Assembly: GCA_927417275.1 (NCBI GenBank)
Contig: CAKMJV010000007.1
Coordinates: 32,001 to 96,000, forward strand
Source of the DNA: an uncultured Clostridia bacterium
GTDB lineage: Bacteria > Bacillota > Clostridia > Peptostreptococcales > Acidaminobacteraceae
Direction of reading: 5' to 3'
DNA: 64,000 bases
Under the pieces are notes generated by a model, which saw nothing but the letters and a program-made list of their open reading frames with translations, did no database searches and was not told the origin of the DNA. Positions 34,714-45,112 of the stretch are shown here, one piece after another. Within the stretch, counting starts at the first letter, position 1; every line of letters starts with the position of its first letter. Position numbers and translations under genes: made by a program.

Positions 34714-35475
34714 CTATAGGCCTCCAATAAACGATTTTAAAATAGTAAGTGTGCGATCGGGTTGTTCCAAATAGGAAAAATGACCTGCACCTTCAAAAAT
34801 GACTAAGCCACTATCGGGAATACGCGCAGCCATTTTTTTTGCATCTTCTACAGGCGTTGATGTGTCTTGATCTCCCCATATAAGTAAAACAGGAACACTG
34901 ATTTTGCTTAAGAGAGGCGTTAAATCTTCATTGACAACTTTGGTCAATGTTTGCTTCATAATCGGTGTTGCCATCTTATAATCACTGCTTGAATGTAATT
35001 CACGATAGGCTTCTAAGGGTTCTTTAAGTACCCATGAGAGCAATGGCAATGAAGCAATGGTTTTGAATGCTTTATAGCCATATACCTTGAAGTAATAGAG
35101 TGAATTTCGTTTTGGTTTGATGCCTGCGCTGTTTAAAAGCATAATCTTAGTTGGCGTCATCATTTGACTGAGTTTGATTGAAACTCTGCCTCCAAAGGAA
35201 TGACCAATTAAATGCACATTTTTTAAATTGAGTTCATTTATAAAAGAAAGGGTCATTTGCGTATAGTCATCTAGTTGCCATGGTGATTTTGGCTCAGTAG
35301 ATTTGCCAAACCCAGGGAAATCTAATGCGATAACCTCATAATGGGCCGCTAATGGTTCAGAGATGCAGTTAAAACTCTCTAAATTTGCACCCCAACCATG
35401 TAAAAAAAGAAGTGTTTGACCGTTTCCAGTGCGCGTATAATTTATTTCAAGATCTTGATAGTTATATATTGGCAT
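34714..35475 (-). CDS. Alpha/beta hydrolase
   Basis: The 253-residue protein has the alpha/beta hydrolase fold: LHGWGANLESF (oxyanion His-Gly), nucleophile elbow GHSFGG (Ser about residue 97), Asp in WGDQDTSTPVED and the final His in GAGHFSYLEQP. It is soluble and shows no signal peptide. It is first in the envelope operon and has no intergenic space before murF, so it is probably functionally tied to cell-wall synthesis, but the substrate is unknown. Confidence 0.88.
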   Translation of the reverse strand: MPIYNYQDLEINYTRTGNGQTLLFLHGWGANLESFNCISEPLAAHYEVIALDFPGFGKSTEPKSPWQLDDYTQMTLSFINELNLKNVHLIGHSFGGRVSIKLSQMMTPTKIMLLNSAGIKPKRNSLYYFKVYGYKAFKTIASLPLLSWVLKEPLEAYRELHSSSDYKMATPIMKQTLTKVVNEDLTPLLSKISVPVLLIWGDQDTSTPVEDAKKMAARIPDSGLVIFEGAGHFSYLEQPDRTLTILKSFIGGL

Positions 35476-35637
35476 ATGAATGTCCTCTTTTGCGTATTAT
35501 TCCTTATTTTATCATAAAAACACATGGGATTAATACTTGATTTGAAGACGAGTAAAATAAATTTAATAATGGAAAGGAAATTGACGTGTTATAATGTCTG
35601 TAGAATATCGTTACACTAAAAACTAGGAGGTAAAAAG

Positions 35638-37527
35638 ATGAAAAGAAAATCACTCTGTGTCACCTATCGGGCACTGATTATGCTATTATGTGTCATACTT
35701 ATCAGTAACACAGGACTTGCATTTGCTAATAGCACAGGACATTGGGCAAAGCCGCAAATTGAAAGCGTTAAAGTTAAGAATATTATGCCAGAGTACGCTG
35801 AAAACGTTTTTAAGCCAGATGAGGCTGTTACGAGTTTAGAAGTATTGGTTTCCATTTATAGAAGTGTAAAAGCTACGGGCATCATCGATCATTTACAAAT
35901 AGGTACGATTACGACCAAATATGAAACCAGTTTAAAAGAGATGGGTATTCCGATTATGTTGGCACCCTATGGATCCGATACGTATCCCGCGCTCGCTTTT
36001 GCACTTGAGTATAAAATATTGACTTTGGATGAAGTAAAAGTGTTTGTAAGTGGCGCAACATTAACAAATGTAAAGAAAGTAAATGCCAGTGTTTTCTATG
36101 CTAAAGCACTAAATGTTTTTAAAGTGGAAGACTTAAATAAAATCATACTATTGAGTTATAAAGATGCGGCTGAAATTCCACTTAGTGCGATTAAGTATGT
36201 AAACTTACTTATAGAAAAAGGGTTGATTTCAAGCAAAGGCGACAGCTTGGGTAACTTTAATCCAAACGCAACGGTTTCTCGTGCAACTTTGGCGATACTT
36301 GCAGATGGACTTTACAACCAACTTTCATCTGGACAAAATCAAACCATAGGGGGCGGAGGAACACCAGAAGTGCCAGTGACGACGCAACCAACCACCGAGA
36401 ATACGGTGAGTTTAAATGTAGAAAAAGTGGTGACTGGAACCGTTAGTGCTGTGTATGATGATTTGTTAAAAGTAGAAGTTACGAATTTGGAAGGCAAAGC
36501 AGATGTTTATAGTTTAGAAGGCGCTGTGATCAAAGTAGGCACTGAAATTTCATCATTTGAGAACATCGTGATAAACACACCGATAGAACTAAATGTAAAG
36601 AACAATTTAGTAACAGAAGTGAAAATAGATAAAGCGTTAGAGCGCATTGAAGGTAGTTTTAATCTTTTGACAGACTATATTGGCGCATCAAAGTTAAGAA
36701 GATCTTTAAAAATCGTTTTACCGAATAATACATTTGATTTTAGAAGTGTATATGACACAACCTTGATTACCATCGATGGTAAAACTGCAAAGCCAGAAGC
36801 ACTTAAAGCAAATTATAAAGTCATCGTACTCCACGAGGGCTATGATGTTAAACGCATCATCGCATATTCTGAACTGTATGAGTTTTATGGGATGTTAAAA
36901 GCGCCTATCGATATTAAGATGCCTACTGTGTTAGAGGCTTCATTAGATACTGGCAATATATTTAAAGGAAACATCGACAAAGGCGTTAGTTTTATTAATG
37001 TGAATCAAAACTTGGCTGCTGGCGATTTGGTAAAAGTTTCACTCAAGTATGGTGTGGTGCAAAAAATCGAGTATGTGGGAATGGCGAAAACCATAGTCGG
37101 AAAATTAAGTGGCATACACATCAAAGCAGCACCTGAGTTAACATTCACCGTACTGAATAAAGAGGAAACATATGCTGTTTCTTCCAGACTCAAAATCATC
37201 AACGAACTGGGTACGGGCTCACTTAGTATTTATGATTTAAGATTGGATCAAGAAGTAACTGTGGATATCGGCATCGGTGGTGTAACGAAAGTTCAAATGG
37301 GTAGAAAACTCGTTTCTGAACCCACAGGATTAAAAACCACAGTGACACAAGTATTAGAATCTTCGAACTTGTTACTGGTAACGGACGAGAGCAATCGATT
37401 AAGAACGGTCACTTTACCTTCAAATCAAGCGAGTCATTATCAAGTAGGCATGGTTATATATATAGAAGGCAAAGCATTAACTGAAACTATTTTTGAAGCG
37501 ACAAAAATAACGATACAAACGCCTTAG
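35638..37527 (+). CDS. S-layer homology domain surface protein
   Basis: The 629-residue secreted protein has a signal peptide (about 1-30) and three SLH-type repeats (about 31-235; the first begins STGHWAKPQIE, the third has NFNPNATVSRATLAIL), a short Gly/Pro/Thr linker (about 240-260) and a long beta-rich part (about 265-629) with similar blocks such as GTVSAVYDDLLKV, GKLSGIHIKAAPELTF and TVTQVLESSNLLLV that resemble repeated small beta domains. No enzyme motif is seen. AGGAGG precedes ATG 35638. Confidence 0.88.
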   Translation: MKRKSLCVTYRALIMLLCVILISNTGLAFANSTGHWAKPQIESVKVKNIMPEYAENVFKPDEAVTSLEVLVSIYRSVKATGIIDHLQIGTITTKYETSLKEMGIPIMLAPYGSDTYPALAFALEYKILTLDEVKVFVSGATLTNVKKVNASVFYAKALNVFKVEDLNKIILLSYKDAAEIPLSAIKYVNLLIEKGLISSKGDSLGNFNPNATVSRATLAILADGLYNQLSSGQNQTIGGGGTPEVPVTTQPTTENTVSLNVEKVVTGTVSAVYDDLLKVEVTNLEGKADVYSLEGAVIKVGTEISSFENIVINTPIELNVKNNLVTEVKIDKALERIEGSFNLLTDYIGASKLRRSLKIVLPNNTFDFRSVYDTTLITIDGKTAKPEALKANYKVIVLHEGYDVKRIIAYSELYEFYGMLKAPIDIKMPTVLEASLDTGNIFKGNIDKGVSFINVNQNLAAGDLVKVSLKYGVVQKIEYVGMAKTIVGKLSGIHIKAAPELTFTVLNKEETYAVSSRLKIINELGTGSLSIYDLRLDQEVTVDIGIGGVTKVQMGRKLVSEPTGLKTTVTQVLESSNLLLVTDESNRLRTVTLPSNQASHYQVGMVIYIEGKALTETIFEATKITIQTP

Positions 37528-37534
37528 TTTTTTA

Positions 37535-37563
37535 TTGACACATATTATAATAGTGTATATACT
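37535..37563 (+). promoter_or_regulatory. Promoter of pyrG
   Basis: TTGACA (37535-37540), 17-base spacer, TATACT (37558-37563), just after the SLH gene and about 165 bases before pyrG. The start would be near 37570, in an A/T-rich sequence. Confidence 0.78.
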
Positions 37564-37591
37564 ATTTTAGTATTGTTAATTGAATCGGTAT

Positions 37592-37676
37592 AGTGACACC
37601 CCGAGGGGTGGCTACTTGAGGCTTTGGAACAAGAGTGATTAGTCATCCTTTAGGGACTTTCTCACTCTTTTTTTTT
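37592..37676 (+). promoter_or_regulatory. pyrG leader with hairpin and terminator-like attenuator
   Basis: CACCCCGAGGGGTG (about 37596-37609) folds as a short hairpin. AAGAGTGA (37631-37638) pairs with TCACTCTT (37662-37669), with an inner AGTC/GACT stem, and is followed by a run of nine T in all. Because a promoter lies before it and the gene after it, this is best read as transcription attenuation of pyrG. It could also simply end transcripts of the SLH gene. Confidence 0.6.
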
Positions 37677-37678
37677 AG

Positions 37679-39334
<1,656 letters not shown>

Positions 39335-39351
39335 TTTATAACAACACACAT

Positions 39352-39408
39352 AAACAGGCCAAGCTTCTCAGAAAGATATTTCATGAGATGGTTGACCTGT
39401 TTCTTTTT
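39352..39408 (+). terminator. Terminator after pyrG
   Basis: AAACAGG pairs with CCTGTTT, with further CAA/TTG pairing, followed by a T-rich tail. Confidence 0.75.
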
Positions 39409-39475
39409 GTCCTCTAAAATAGGTATTAGGGAAGTGTAACACAGGGTAATTTCCATAGGAAAGAGGAGGAACAAA

Positions 39476-39862
39476 ATGTCTGAAAAAGCAATGATTAGGA
39501 TGAGAATGAGTATGCATGATGCGCACTATGGGGGTCATTTAGTGGATGGCGCAAAGATGCTCAATTTGTTTGGTGACATCGCAACGGAACTTTTAATAAG
39601 AAGTGATGGCGATGAAGGTCTTTTTGCCGCTTATGAAAAAGTAGAGTTTTTAGCGCCTGTTTATGCAGGAGACTATATTGAAGCGGTTGGTGAAATCGTG
39701 CATATGGGGAATTCTTCTAGAAAAATGGTTTTTGAAGCGAGAAAAGTTATAATCCCGCGACCAGAAATTAGTGAATCCGCATGTGATGTATTAGAAACAC
39801 CGATTGTGGTGTGTCGTGCGACAGGTACATGTGTTGTGCCAAAAGCCAAACAGAGAAAATGA
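39476..39862 (+). CDS. kal: 3-aminobutyryl-CoA ammonia-lyase (Kal)
   Basis: The 128-residue hotdog-fold protein matches Kal of lysine fermentation in length and in [37 protein letters not shown] and the following hotdog helix. Kal removes ammonia from L-3-aminobutyryl-CoA to give crotonyl-CoA, which Bcd/Etf can reduce. It is followed 16 bases later by kce, the enzyme acting before it in the pathway. GAGGAGGA precedes ATG 39476. Confidence 0.9.
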   Translation: MSEKAMIRMRMSMHDAHYGGHLVDGAKMLNLFGDIATELLIRSDGDEGLFAAYEKVEFLAPVYAGDYIEAVGEIVHMGNSSRKMVFEARKVIIPRPEISESACDVLETPIVVCRATGTCVVPKAKQRK

Positions 39863-39878
39863 TTAGGAAGGTGACAGC

Positions 39879-40688
39879 ATGGAAAAACTGATTATTACCG
39901 CGGCATTAACAGGTGCAGAGGTCACACGTGAGAACCAACCCAATTTGCCATTAACACCGTTAGAGATTGCCGATGAGGCCTATGCTTGTTATAAAGCAGG
40001 TGCGTCGATCGTACACATACACGCAAGGGACACTGAAGGTAAGCCCACTCAGGATAAAGAAGTTTATAGAGCAATAAAAGAAGCCATCGCTTTAAAGTGC
40101 AACATTATTTTTCAACCTTCTACGGGCGGCGCTGTCTGGCATGGTCCAGATGAGCGATTACAACCTGTCGATTTGAAACCAGAAATGGCGACTTTAAGTT
40201 GTGGAACGTGTAATTTTGGCGATGATGTTTTTATGAATTCAGAAGCATTTATAGAAAAGTTTGCCAGCAGAATGTTGGAAATGGGTGTTAAGCCAGAAAT
40301 AGAAGTTTTTGAACGCGGTATGATTGAAAATGCTAAAAAGCTTGTTAAAAAGGGATTGGTTAAAGAACCCTTGCATGTAGATTTTGTACTCGGTGTTCCA
40401 GGTGCTTGTCCAGGTACACCAGAAGATTTGATGTATATGGTTAATCAAATACCTAAAAACTGGACTTGGACAGTTGCAGGCATCGGCAGAAGTGAGTTGC
40501 CACTAGCTGTAATGGCCATAATATTAGGTGGTCATGTACGCGTTGGTTTTGAGGACAATGTCTATTATGAAAAGGGTGTTCTTGCAAGTTCCAATGCACA
40601 ACTTGTTGAGCGTATTGTGAGAATTGCTAAAGAAATGGGGAGAGAAATAGCATCTCCCGATGAAGCGCGACAAATATTAGGATTATAA
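39879..40688 (+). CDS. kce: 3-keto-5-aminohexanoate cleavage enzyme (BKACE family)
   Basis: The 269-residue TIM-barrel enzyme converts 3-keto-5-aminohexanoate plus acetyl-CoA to acetoacetate and 3-aminobutyryl-CoA. The zinc ligands His in VHIHARD (about residues 46 and 48) and a later Glu are present, with TGAEVTRENQPNLPLTP at the N-terminus. BKACE enzymes have several specificities; the adjacent kal gene makes lysine degradation by far the likeliest. The aminomutase genes of the pathway are not in the window. Confidence 0.93.
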   Translation: MEKLIITAALTGAEVTRENQPNLPLTPLEIADEAYACYKAGASIVHIHARDTEGKPTQDKEVYRAIKEAIALKCNIIFQPSTGGAVWHGPDERLQPVDLKPEMATLSCGTCNFGDDVFMNSEAFIEKFASRMLEMGVKPEIEVFERGMIENAKKLVKKGLVKEPLHVDFVLGVPGACPGTPEDLMYMVNQIPKNWTWTVAGIGRSELPLAVMAIILGGHVRVGFEDNVYYEKGVLASSNAQLVERIVRIAKEMGREIASPDEARQILGL

Positions 40689-40697
40689 TGAACGGAA

Positions 40698-40748
40698 AGC
40701 CCCAAGTAACGCTTTTGTTTTGATCAAAAGGTTACTTGGGGCTATTTT
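40698..40748. terminator. Bidirectional terminator
   Basis: AGCCCCAAGTAAC pairs perfectly with GTTACTTGGGGCT, between kce and the convergent gene. Confidence 0.88.
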
Positions 40749-40751
40749 GCA

Positions 40752-42545
40752 TTAAAAAGGCAAGATGTCTACGGTTAAAAAGTTTTCATAAAAGTAAGAG
40801 CGATTCATATTAAAATAGAGTCTTGAAGGAGAATTTTCACGAATTTCATCGACGATGGAAGCAACGCCCCATTTGCCATTTAAATAGGTTTCAACCCAAT
40901 AAGTGCTACCCAACTCGGTACTGCCTTTTACGATTCTCGCAGGAATATTAGATGCTCTCAACAGCCCGGTGTAGAGCATGCTTAACTCTATGGGATTAGC
41001 GACTTTGGCGTCAACGACTGCTTGCATTTTGCTTAAGTGTGTGAACGTACTTTCGTTTGTGAGATCATATGAACTGACCAACCAATCATAGAGCACGCTC
41101 GCTTTAGCGTATTCGTTTGTTAAGTTAAAAGTCAATGCGTTGATCAAGTTATAAACTTCTGGGGCATCGTAGTTGACATATTCAGTTGGCAGCAAATACT
41201 TGATTTGTGCATTTGACGTGTTGAGCACGCTAAACTTCATCAAAGTGTTTACGGGTGTGTAGTTTTGCTCTACTTTTATGATGTCGTCAACCAAGGCGTC
41301 AACTGTGTACTTGATCTCGGATCGTTCTGTAAGTGGGTCTTCTTTTTTTACGGTGTCAAGTATAATGGTAACATTGTGCTTGCCTAGCCCGAATGGTGTG
41401 TATATAATCCCTTGAAAGCTACCATTGTTCACGGGAATGTAATAGTCCATGCGATTGTTATCTAAAGTAACGATCACATGAAAACCGATGACTTCGCTTG
41501 CTTTAGATAAACTGCCACGTAAGCTGAATTGGTTGTTAATGGTCATGTTTGAATAGATTTCTCTTCCGAGTACCACTTGATGGATAAAAAAACTATCGTA
41601 TTCGGTATAGTGCTCTAATCGATCGTTAACCGTTAGTTTGTTGATGCTAAATGTATTAGCGATGGTGTTAAAGAGCGTTTCTGAAGATTCAATGTCACCA
41701 TCGTCTTGGAAAGTTGCTTGAATAAGATAGCCTGTAGAGGCTTCGTAAAAGATATAATCGATATGATAGGTTGTGTTGGTCTCTATTTCTTTTTTATATC
41801 GAATCACATCCGATTTATAACTCCCCAATTGAATGGTTTGTATCGAAAGAATTTCAAGTGCTTCTGTTTCAAGTGCACTTTGGTGTGCTTCTAAAAGCGC
41901 AGTTCGGCTGTTTGCACCGTCGTATGCGATGTTTTTAACCACGAGATTATAGTTTTCATAAGGACTGTTTATGCCGTAATTGATCTTCTCTTCATCAAGG
42001 AAAGCCCAATAATCGGGAACATAGAGGCTAATACCTAGTTGAGGATAGTTTAAGCGTTTAAAATGCTGCGTCCCAATTTGTTGATATTGTAAGACGTCGA
42101 TTCTGTTATTAAGAGCAAGGCTCGTATTATCACTTGTTTTTTCAAAGGTTAAATCGAGCATGCTGGCAGCAAAAGTTGCGGGTATAAAAAGTTCGCCCCT
42201 ATGGCGCATGGCTTTTATCGGCATTACTTTTGAACGACCGTTTACATAGGCTATATTGCTATTGGCTTTAAATTTTATATAGATATTGTCTATATAACTC
42301 ACTAATTCTTGCGTATGATCATACCACAAGACTTGTGCACCGACCTTTTCGAAGAATGCTTGTGCAGAAACCATAATTTCACCGTTTAGAATAAACGGTT
42401 TATTTGAAAAATTAAGTTGCGTCTCAGAAAAGAATACATTTGCTTCAATAGGTGCTTCTCCCATCGAAGGAGAAGCGAAAGACAAGTTACTTAGTGCTAT
42501 AAACAGGCATATAGAAAGCAGAATACCCTTGAATTTTATCATCAT
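40752..42545 (-). CDS. Secreted protein with stalk domain and degenerate transglutaminase-like domain
   Basis: The 597-residue protein has a signal peptide (residues 1-25), a copper-amine-oxidase N-terminal-like domain (about 35-130), a PsbP-like or unknown middle, and a C-terminal transglutaminase-like fold (about 465-585: TFNLTNEYAKASVLYDWLVS, LLRASNIPARIVKGS, TYWVETYLNGKWG). The catalytic Cys usually found just before the helix leading to IPAR and the His of HxWxE seem replaced (ANPIELS and TYWVE), so it may not be a peptidase. Start at ATG 42545. Confidence 0.8.
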   Translation of the reverse strand: MMIKFKGILLSICLFIALSNLSFASPSMGEAPIEANVFFSETQLNFSNKPFILNGEIMVSAQAFFEKVGAQVLWYDHTQELVSYIDNIYIKFKANSNIAYVNGRSKVMPIKAMRHRGELFIPATFAASMLDLTFEKTSDNTSLALNNRIDVLQYQQIGTQHFKRLNYPQLGISLYVPDYWAFLDEEKINYGINSPYENYNLVVKNIAYDGANSRTALLEAHQSALETEALEILSIQTIQLGSYKSDVIRYKKEIETNTTYHIDYIFYEASTGYLIQATFQDDGDIESSETLFNTIANTFSINKLTVNDRLEHYTEYDSFFIHQVVLGREIYSNMTINNQFSLRGSLSKASEVIGFHVIVTLDNNRMDYYIPVNNGSFQGIIYTPFGLGKHNVTIILDTVKKEDPLTERSEIKYTVDALVDDIIKVEQNYTPVNTLMKFSVLNTSNAQIKYLLPTEYVNYDAPEVYNLINALTFNLTNEYAKASVLYDWLVSSYDLTNESTFTHLSKMQAVVDAKVANPIELSMLYTGLLRASNIPARIVKGSTELGSTYWVETYLNGKWGVASIVDEIRENSPSRLYFNMNRSYFYENFLTVDILPF

Positions 42546-42680
42546 CGTTTCTCACCACCATTTGATTACAGGTATATTTTATGTTAGTATTGAGGGAACA
42601 ATATCCTCTTGTTCACTATAACATATAATCGTTAGATTATTTATAAAATATTTCATTTTAATTAGAGTTTGGAGGCATTA

Positions 42681-44153
42681 ATGGACATCAGAACTTTACA
42701 GTTAAAGAAAGTGGTAGACTTAAAAGAAATTGCCAAGGCAATGGGGTATACAGAACTTTCTAAGTACAAAAAAGACGCCTTAATTGACTTAATTGTAAAC
42801 GGCAATCACACGATTGAAGAAGAAGCGCCAAACGCATATTTTACAGAAACAGTTGAATATTTAGAAGATGATCAAACGACAGATGAAGATGAAGAAAACG
42901 ATGACGTTTCTGATGATGAAGTGCCAGATGAAGTTTCGGATGAGGATTTCGAGGATGAGGATGCTTCGGATACATTTGAAAAAAACACTGAGGACGCATC
43001 GGGTTATTCAAAAAAGGTTGGGCATAATAAAAATGAAGCGACGCAAGAAGTTGAAGGCGTTCTCGAAATCATAGAGCAAGGATACGGATTTTTAAGATTT
43101 CAAAACTTTCTTTCAAGCGAAGCAGACGTCTATGTTTCTCCTTCTCAAATTAGAAAGTTTCATATGCGTACAGGCGATAAAATATTAGGGTCCACACGCA
43201 CGCCAAATCCGGGTGAGCGATTTAGAGCGCTTCTTTACGTAAAAATGATTAATGGATTAAGGCCGCAGTCTGGGATGCGAAGACCTAAATTTGATGACTT
43301 GACGCCGCTTTATCCAGTCAGTCGTTTTAGACTCGAAGGCGATTCAACCGATCGAGCCATGCGGACTGTAGATCTTGTTTCGCCGATTGGCAAAGGACAA
43401 CGTGGCTTAATCGTTGCACCTCCTAAGTCTGGTAAAACGATCCTCCTTCAGAAAATCGCAAAGGCGATTTCTAAAAATTATCCTGAGGTGGAATTAATCG
43501 TTCTATTGATTGATGAAAGACCAGAAGAAGTGACGGATATGAAACGTTCTATCGATGCCGATGTTATCTATAGTACATTTGACGAGTTACCCGCTCATCA
43601 CGTAAAAGTTGCCGAAATGGTTTTGAGCAGAGCAAAAGCGCTTGTCGAGCAAAAGAAGGATGTCGTAGTACTGCTTGATAGCATTACGCGTTTAGCGCGT
43701 GCTTATAACTTGGTGATGCCTTCAAGTGGCAAGACGTTGTCTGGTGGTTTAGATCCAAATGCACTGCATAGGCCAAAGCGTTTTTTTGGTGCTGCACGCA
43801 ACACACAAGAAGGGGGCTCGTTAACCATTTTAGCCACGGCGCTGATAGAAACGGGTTCTCGTATGGACGATGTTATTTTTGAAGAGTTCAAAGGGACAGG
43901 TAATATGGAACTTATTCTGGATCGAAAACTCTCAGAGAAGAGAATTTTTCCTTCTATAGATATTAGAAAGTCTGGAACGCGGCGGGAAGAATTTTTGCTT
44001 GATGAACAAGAACTTGAAGCGGTTTGGAAAATTAGACGCAGCATGGACCGATATAATAACAGTGAAATTATCGAAAAATTCATCAATTCACTCTTAACGA
44101 CGCAAGATAATAAAGCGCTGATTAGTCTCATTAATAAAGAAGGAAATTATTAA
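42681..44153 (+). CDS. rho: Transcription termination factor Rho
   Basis: The 490-residue helicase has an N-terminal Rho_N helix-turn, an acidic insert (about residues 50-110, runs of Asp/Glu), the RNA-binding cold-shock-like domain ([15 protein letters not shown]), and the ATPase with Walker [12 protein letters not shown] and Walker [18 protein letters not shown]-loop and R-loop regions are intact. ATG 42681 follows GGAGG; TTG 42669 is the start of the longer frame. The acidic insert is larger than in Bacillus Rho. Confidence 0.95.
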   Translation: MDIRTLQLKKVVDLKEIAKAMGYTELSKYKKDALIDLIVNGNHTIEEEAPNAYFTETVEYLEDDQTTDEDEENDDVSDDEVPDEVSDEDFEDEDASDTFEKNTEDASGYSKKVGHNKNEATQEVEGVLEIIEQGYGFLRFQNFLSSEADVYVSPSQIRKFHMRTGDKILGSTRTPNPGERFRALLYVKMINGLRPQSGMRRPKFDDLTPLYPVSRFRLEGDSTDRAMRTVDLVSPIGKGQRGLIVAPPKSGKTILLQKIAKAISKNYPEVELIVLLIDERPEEVTDMKRSIDADVIYSTFDELPAHHVKVAEMVLSRAKALVEQKKDVVVLLDSITRLARAYNLVMPSSGKTLSGGLDPNALHRPKRFFGAARNTQEGGSLTILATALIETGSRMDDVIFEEFKGTGNMELILDRKLSEKRIFPSIDIRKSGTRREEFLLDEQELEAVWKIRRSMDRYNNSEIIEKFINSLLTTQDNKALISLINKEGNY

Positions 44154-44163
44154 GGTTTTGTCA

Positions 44164-44192
44164 TTGAAGTTTCAAAAATACTATGTTATAAT
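44164..44192 (+). promoter_or_regulatory. Promoter of rpmE
   Basis: TTGAAG (44164-44169), 17-base spacer and TATAAT (44187-44192), about 66 bases before the start. Confidence 0.7.
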
Positions 44193-44257
44193 GATAAGGC
44201 TTGAAATTTGATTATCGTAAATTGATATAAATATTTATAGGGAGAGAGGTGAACGAC

Positions 44258-44458
44258 ATGAAACAAGCTATTCATCCAGATTACAAACAAATTAATGTGC
44301 ATTGTGCATGTGGCAATAACTTTAGTACAGGTTCTACTAAGAGCGAAATTAGAATCGAGATTTGTTCAGAATGTCATCCGTTTTTTACTGGTACTGCTAA
44401 ATCTGTTGAACGTGGTGGTAGAGCAGAGAAGTTCAAAGAAAAATATAATATTAAATAA
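44258..44458 (+). CDS. rpmE: Ribosomal protein bL31, zinc-binding form
   Basis: The 66-residue protein begins [10 protein letters not shown] and keeps the four zinc cysteine positions (CAC and CSEC), marking the zinc-containing C+ form. C+ L31 is usual under zinc-sufficient conditions. ATG 44258 was chosen over GTG 44249 because it gives the standard L31 N-terminus. It starts the conserved rpmE-tdk-DUF1385-prmC-prfA block. Confidence 0.95.
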   Translation: MKQAIHPDYKQINVHCACGNNFSTGSTKSEIRIEICSECHPFFTGTAKSVERGGRAEKFKEKYNIK

Positions 44459-44472
44459 GTTGCTTGTAAATT

Positions 44473-44502
44473 GGTTAGGATGGGGTAGTCCTAGCCTTTT
44501 TT
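44473..44502 (+). terminator. Terminator after rpmE
   Basis: GGTTAGGA pairs with TCCTAGCC, then six T. Confidence 0.8.
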
Positions 44503-44519
44503 GTTTTTAGGAGAATTCT

Positions 44520-45110
44520 ATGTCGAAATTATATTTTAGATACGGTGCGATGAACTGTGGCAAGTCCACGGCTCTTATGCAAGTGATGCATAATTATCAT
44601 GAACGGGGCATGCAAGCCATGTTGATTAAGCCTTACACGGATACAAAAGGTGGCGATCAAGTGGTTTCTAGACTAGGGATAACGAAGCAAGTTGACCTTC
44701 TCGTGAGACCTGAAGACCATGTGATAGACTTAATCAGCCATTGGATCGAATCAAATGGAGCGATTCAATGTATATTAGTAGATGAAGTTCAATTTTTAAA
44801 AGCAGAGCAAATTGATCAATTATTTGAAATTGCTGTTACTGGAAATATACCCGTTATATGCTATGGTCTTAGAACAGACTTTTTAATGCAGGGATTTGAA
44901 GGCTCTCAAAGACTGTTGCTCTTGGCGCATAGTTTAGAGGAACTTAAGACGATTTGTAGATGTGGAAGAAAAGCGATTCTCAATGGTCGGAAAATTGACG
45001 GAGCGTTTGTTTTTGAAGGCGAGCAAGTTGTTATAGATGGAGAAAATCAAGTGGAGTACGAGTCGCTTTGCGCAAACTGCTACTTTGATTTAAAAGGAAT
45101 GAAGGTGTAA
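44520..45110 (+). CDS. tdk: Thymidine kinase
   Basis: The 196-residue type II thymidine kinase has the P-loop variant GAMNCGKSTALM (about residue 8), the VDEVQFL segment with the catalytic Glu, and the zinc-binding Cys pairs CRCG and CANC in the lasso domain. It phosphorylates thymidine in the salvage pathway. RBS AGGAG precedes ATG 44520; DUF1385 starts 2 bases after the stop. Confidence 0.93.
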   Translation: MSKLYFRYGAMNCGKSTALMQVMHNYHERGMQAMLIKPYTDTKGGDQVVSRLGITKQVDLLVRPEDHVIDLISHWIESNGAIQCILVDEVQFLKAEQIDQLFEIAVTGNIPVICYGLRTDFLMQGFEGSQRLLLLAHSLEELKTICRCGRKAILNGRKIDGAFVFEGEQVVIDGENQVEYESLCANCYFDLKGMKV

Positions 45111-45112
45111 AT

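Noticed and set aside
37564-37630. PyrR-binding loop or T-box in the pyrG leader
   Set aside because: Neither the conserved PyrR anti-antiterminator sequence nor the T-box core element is present.
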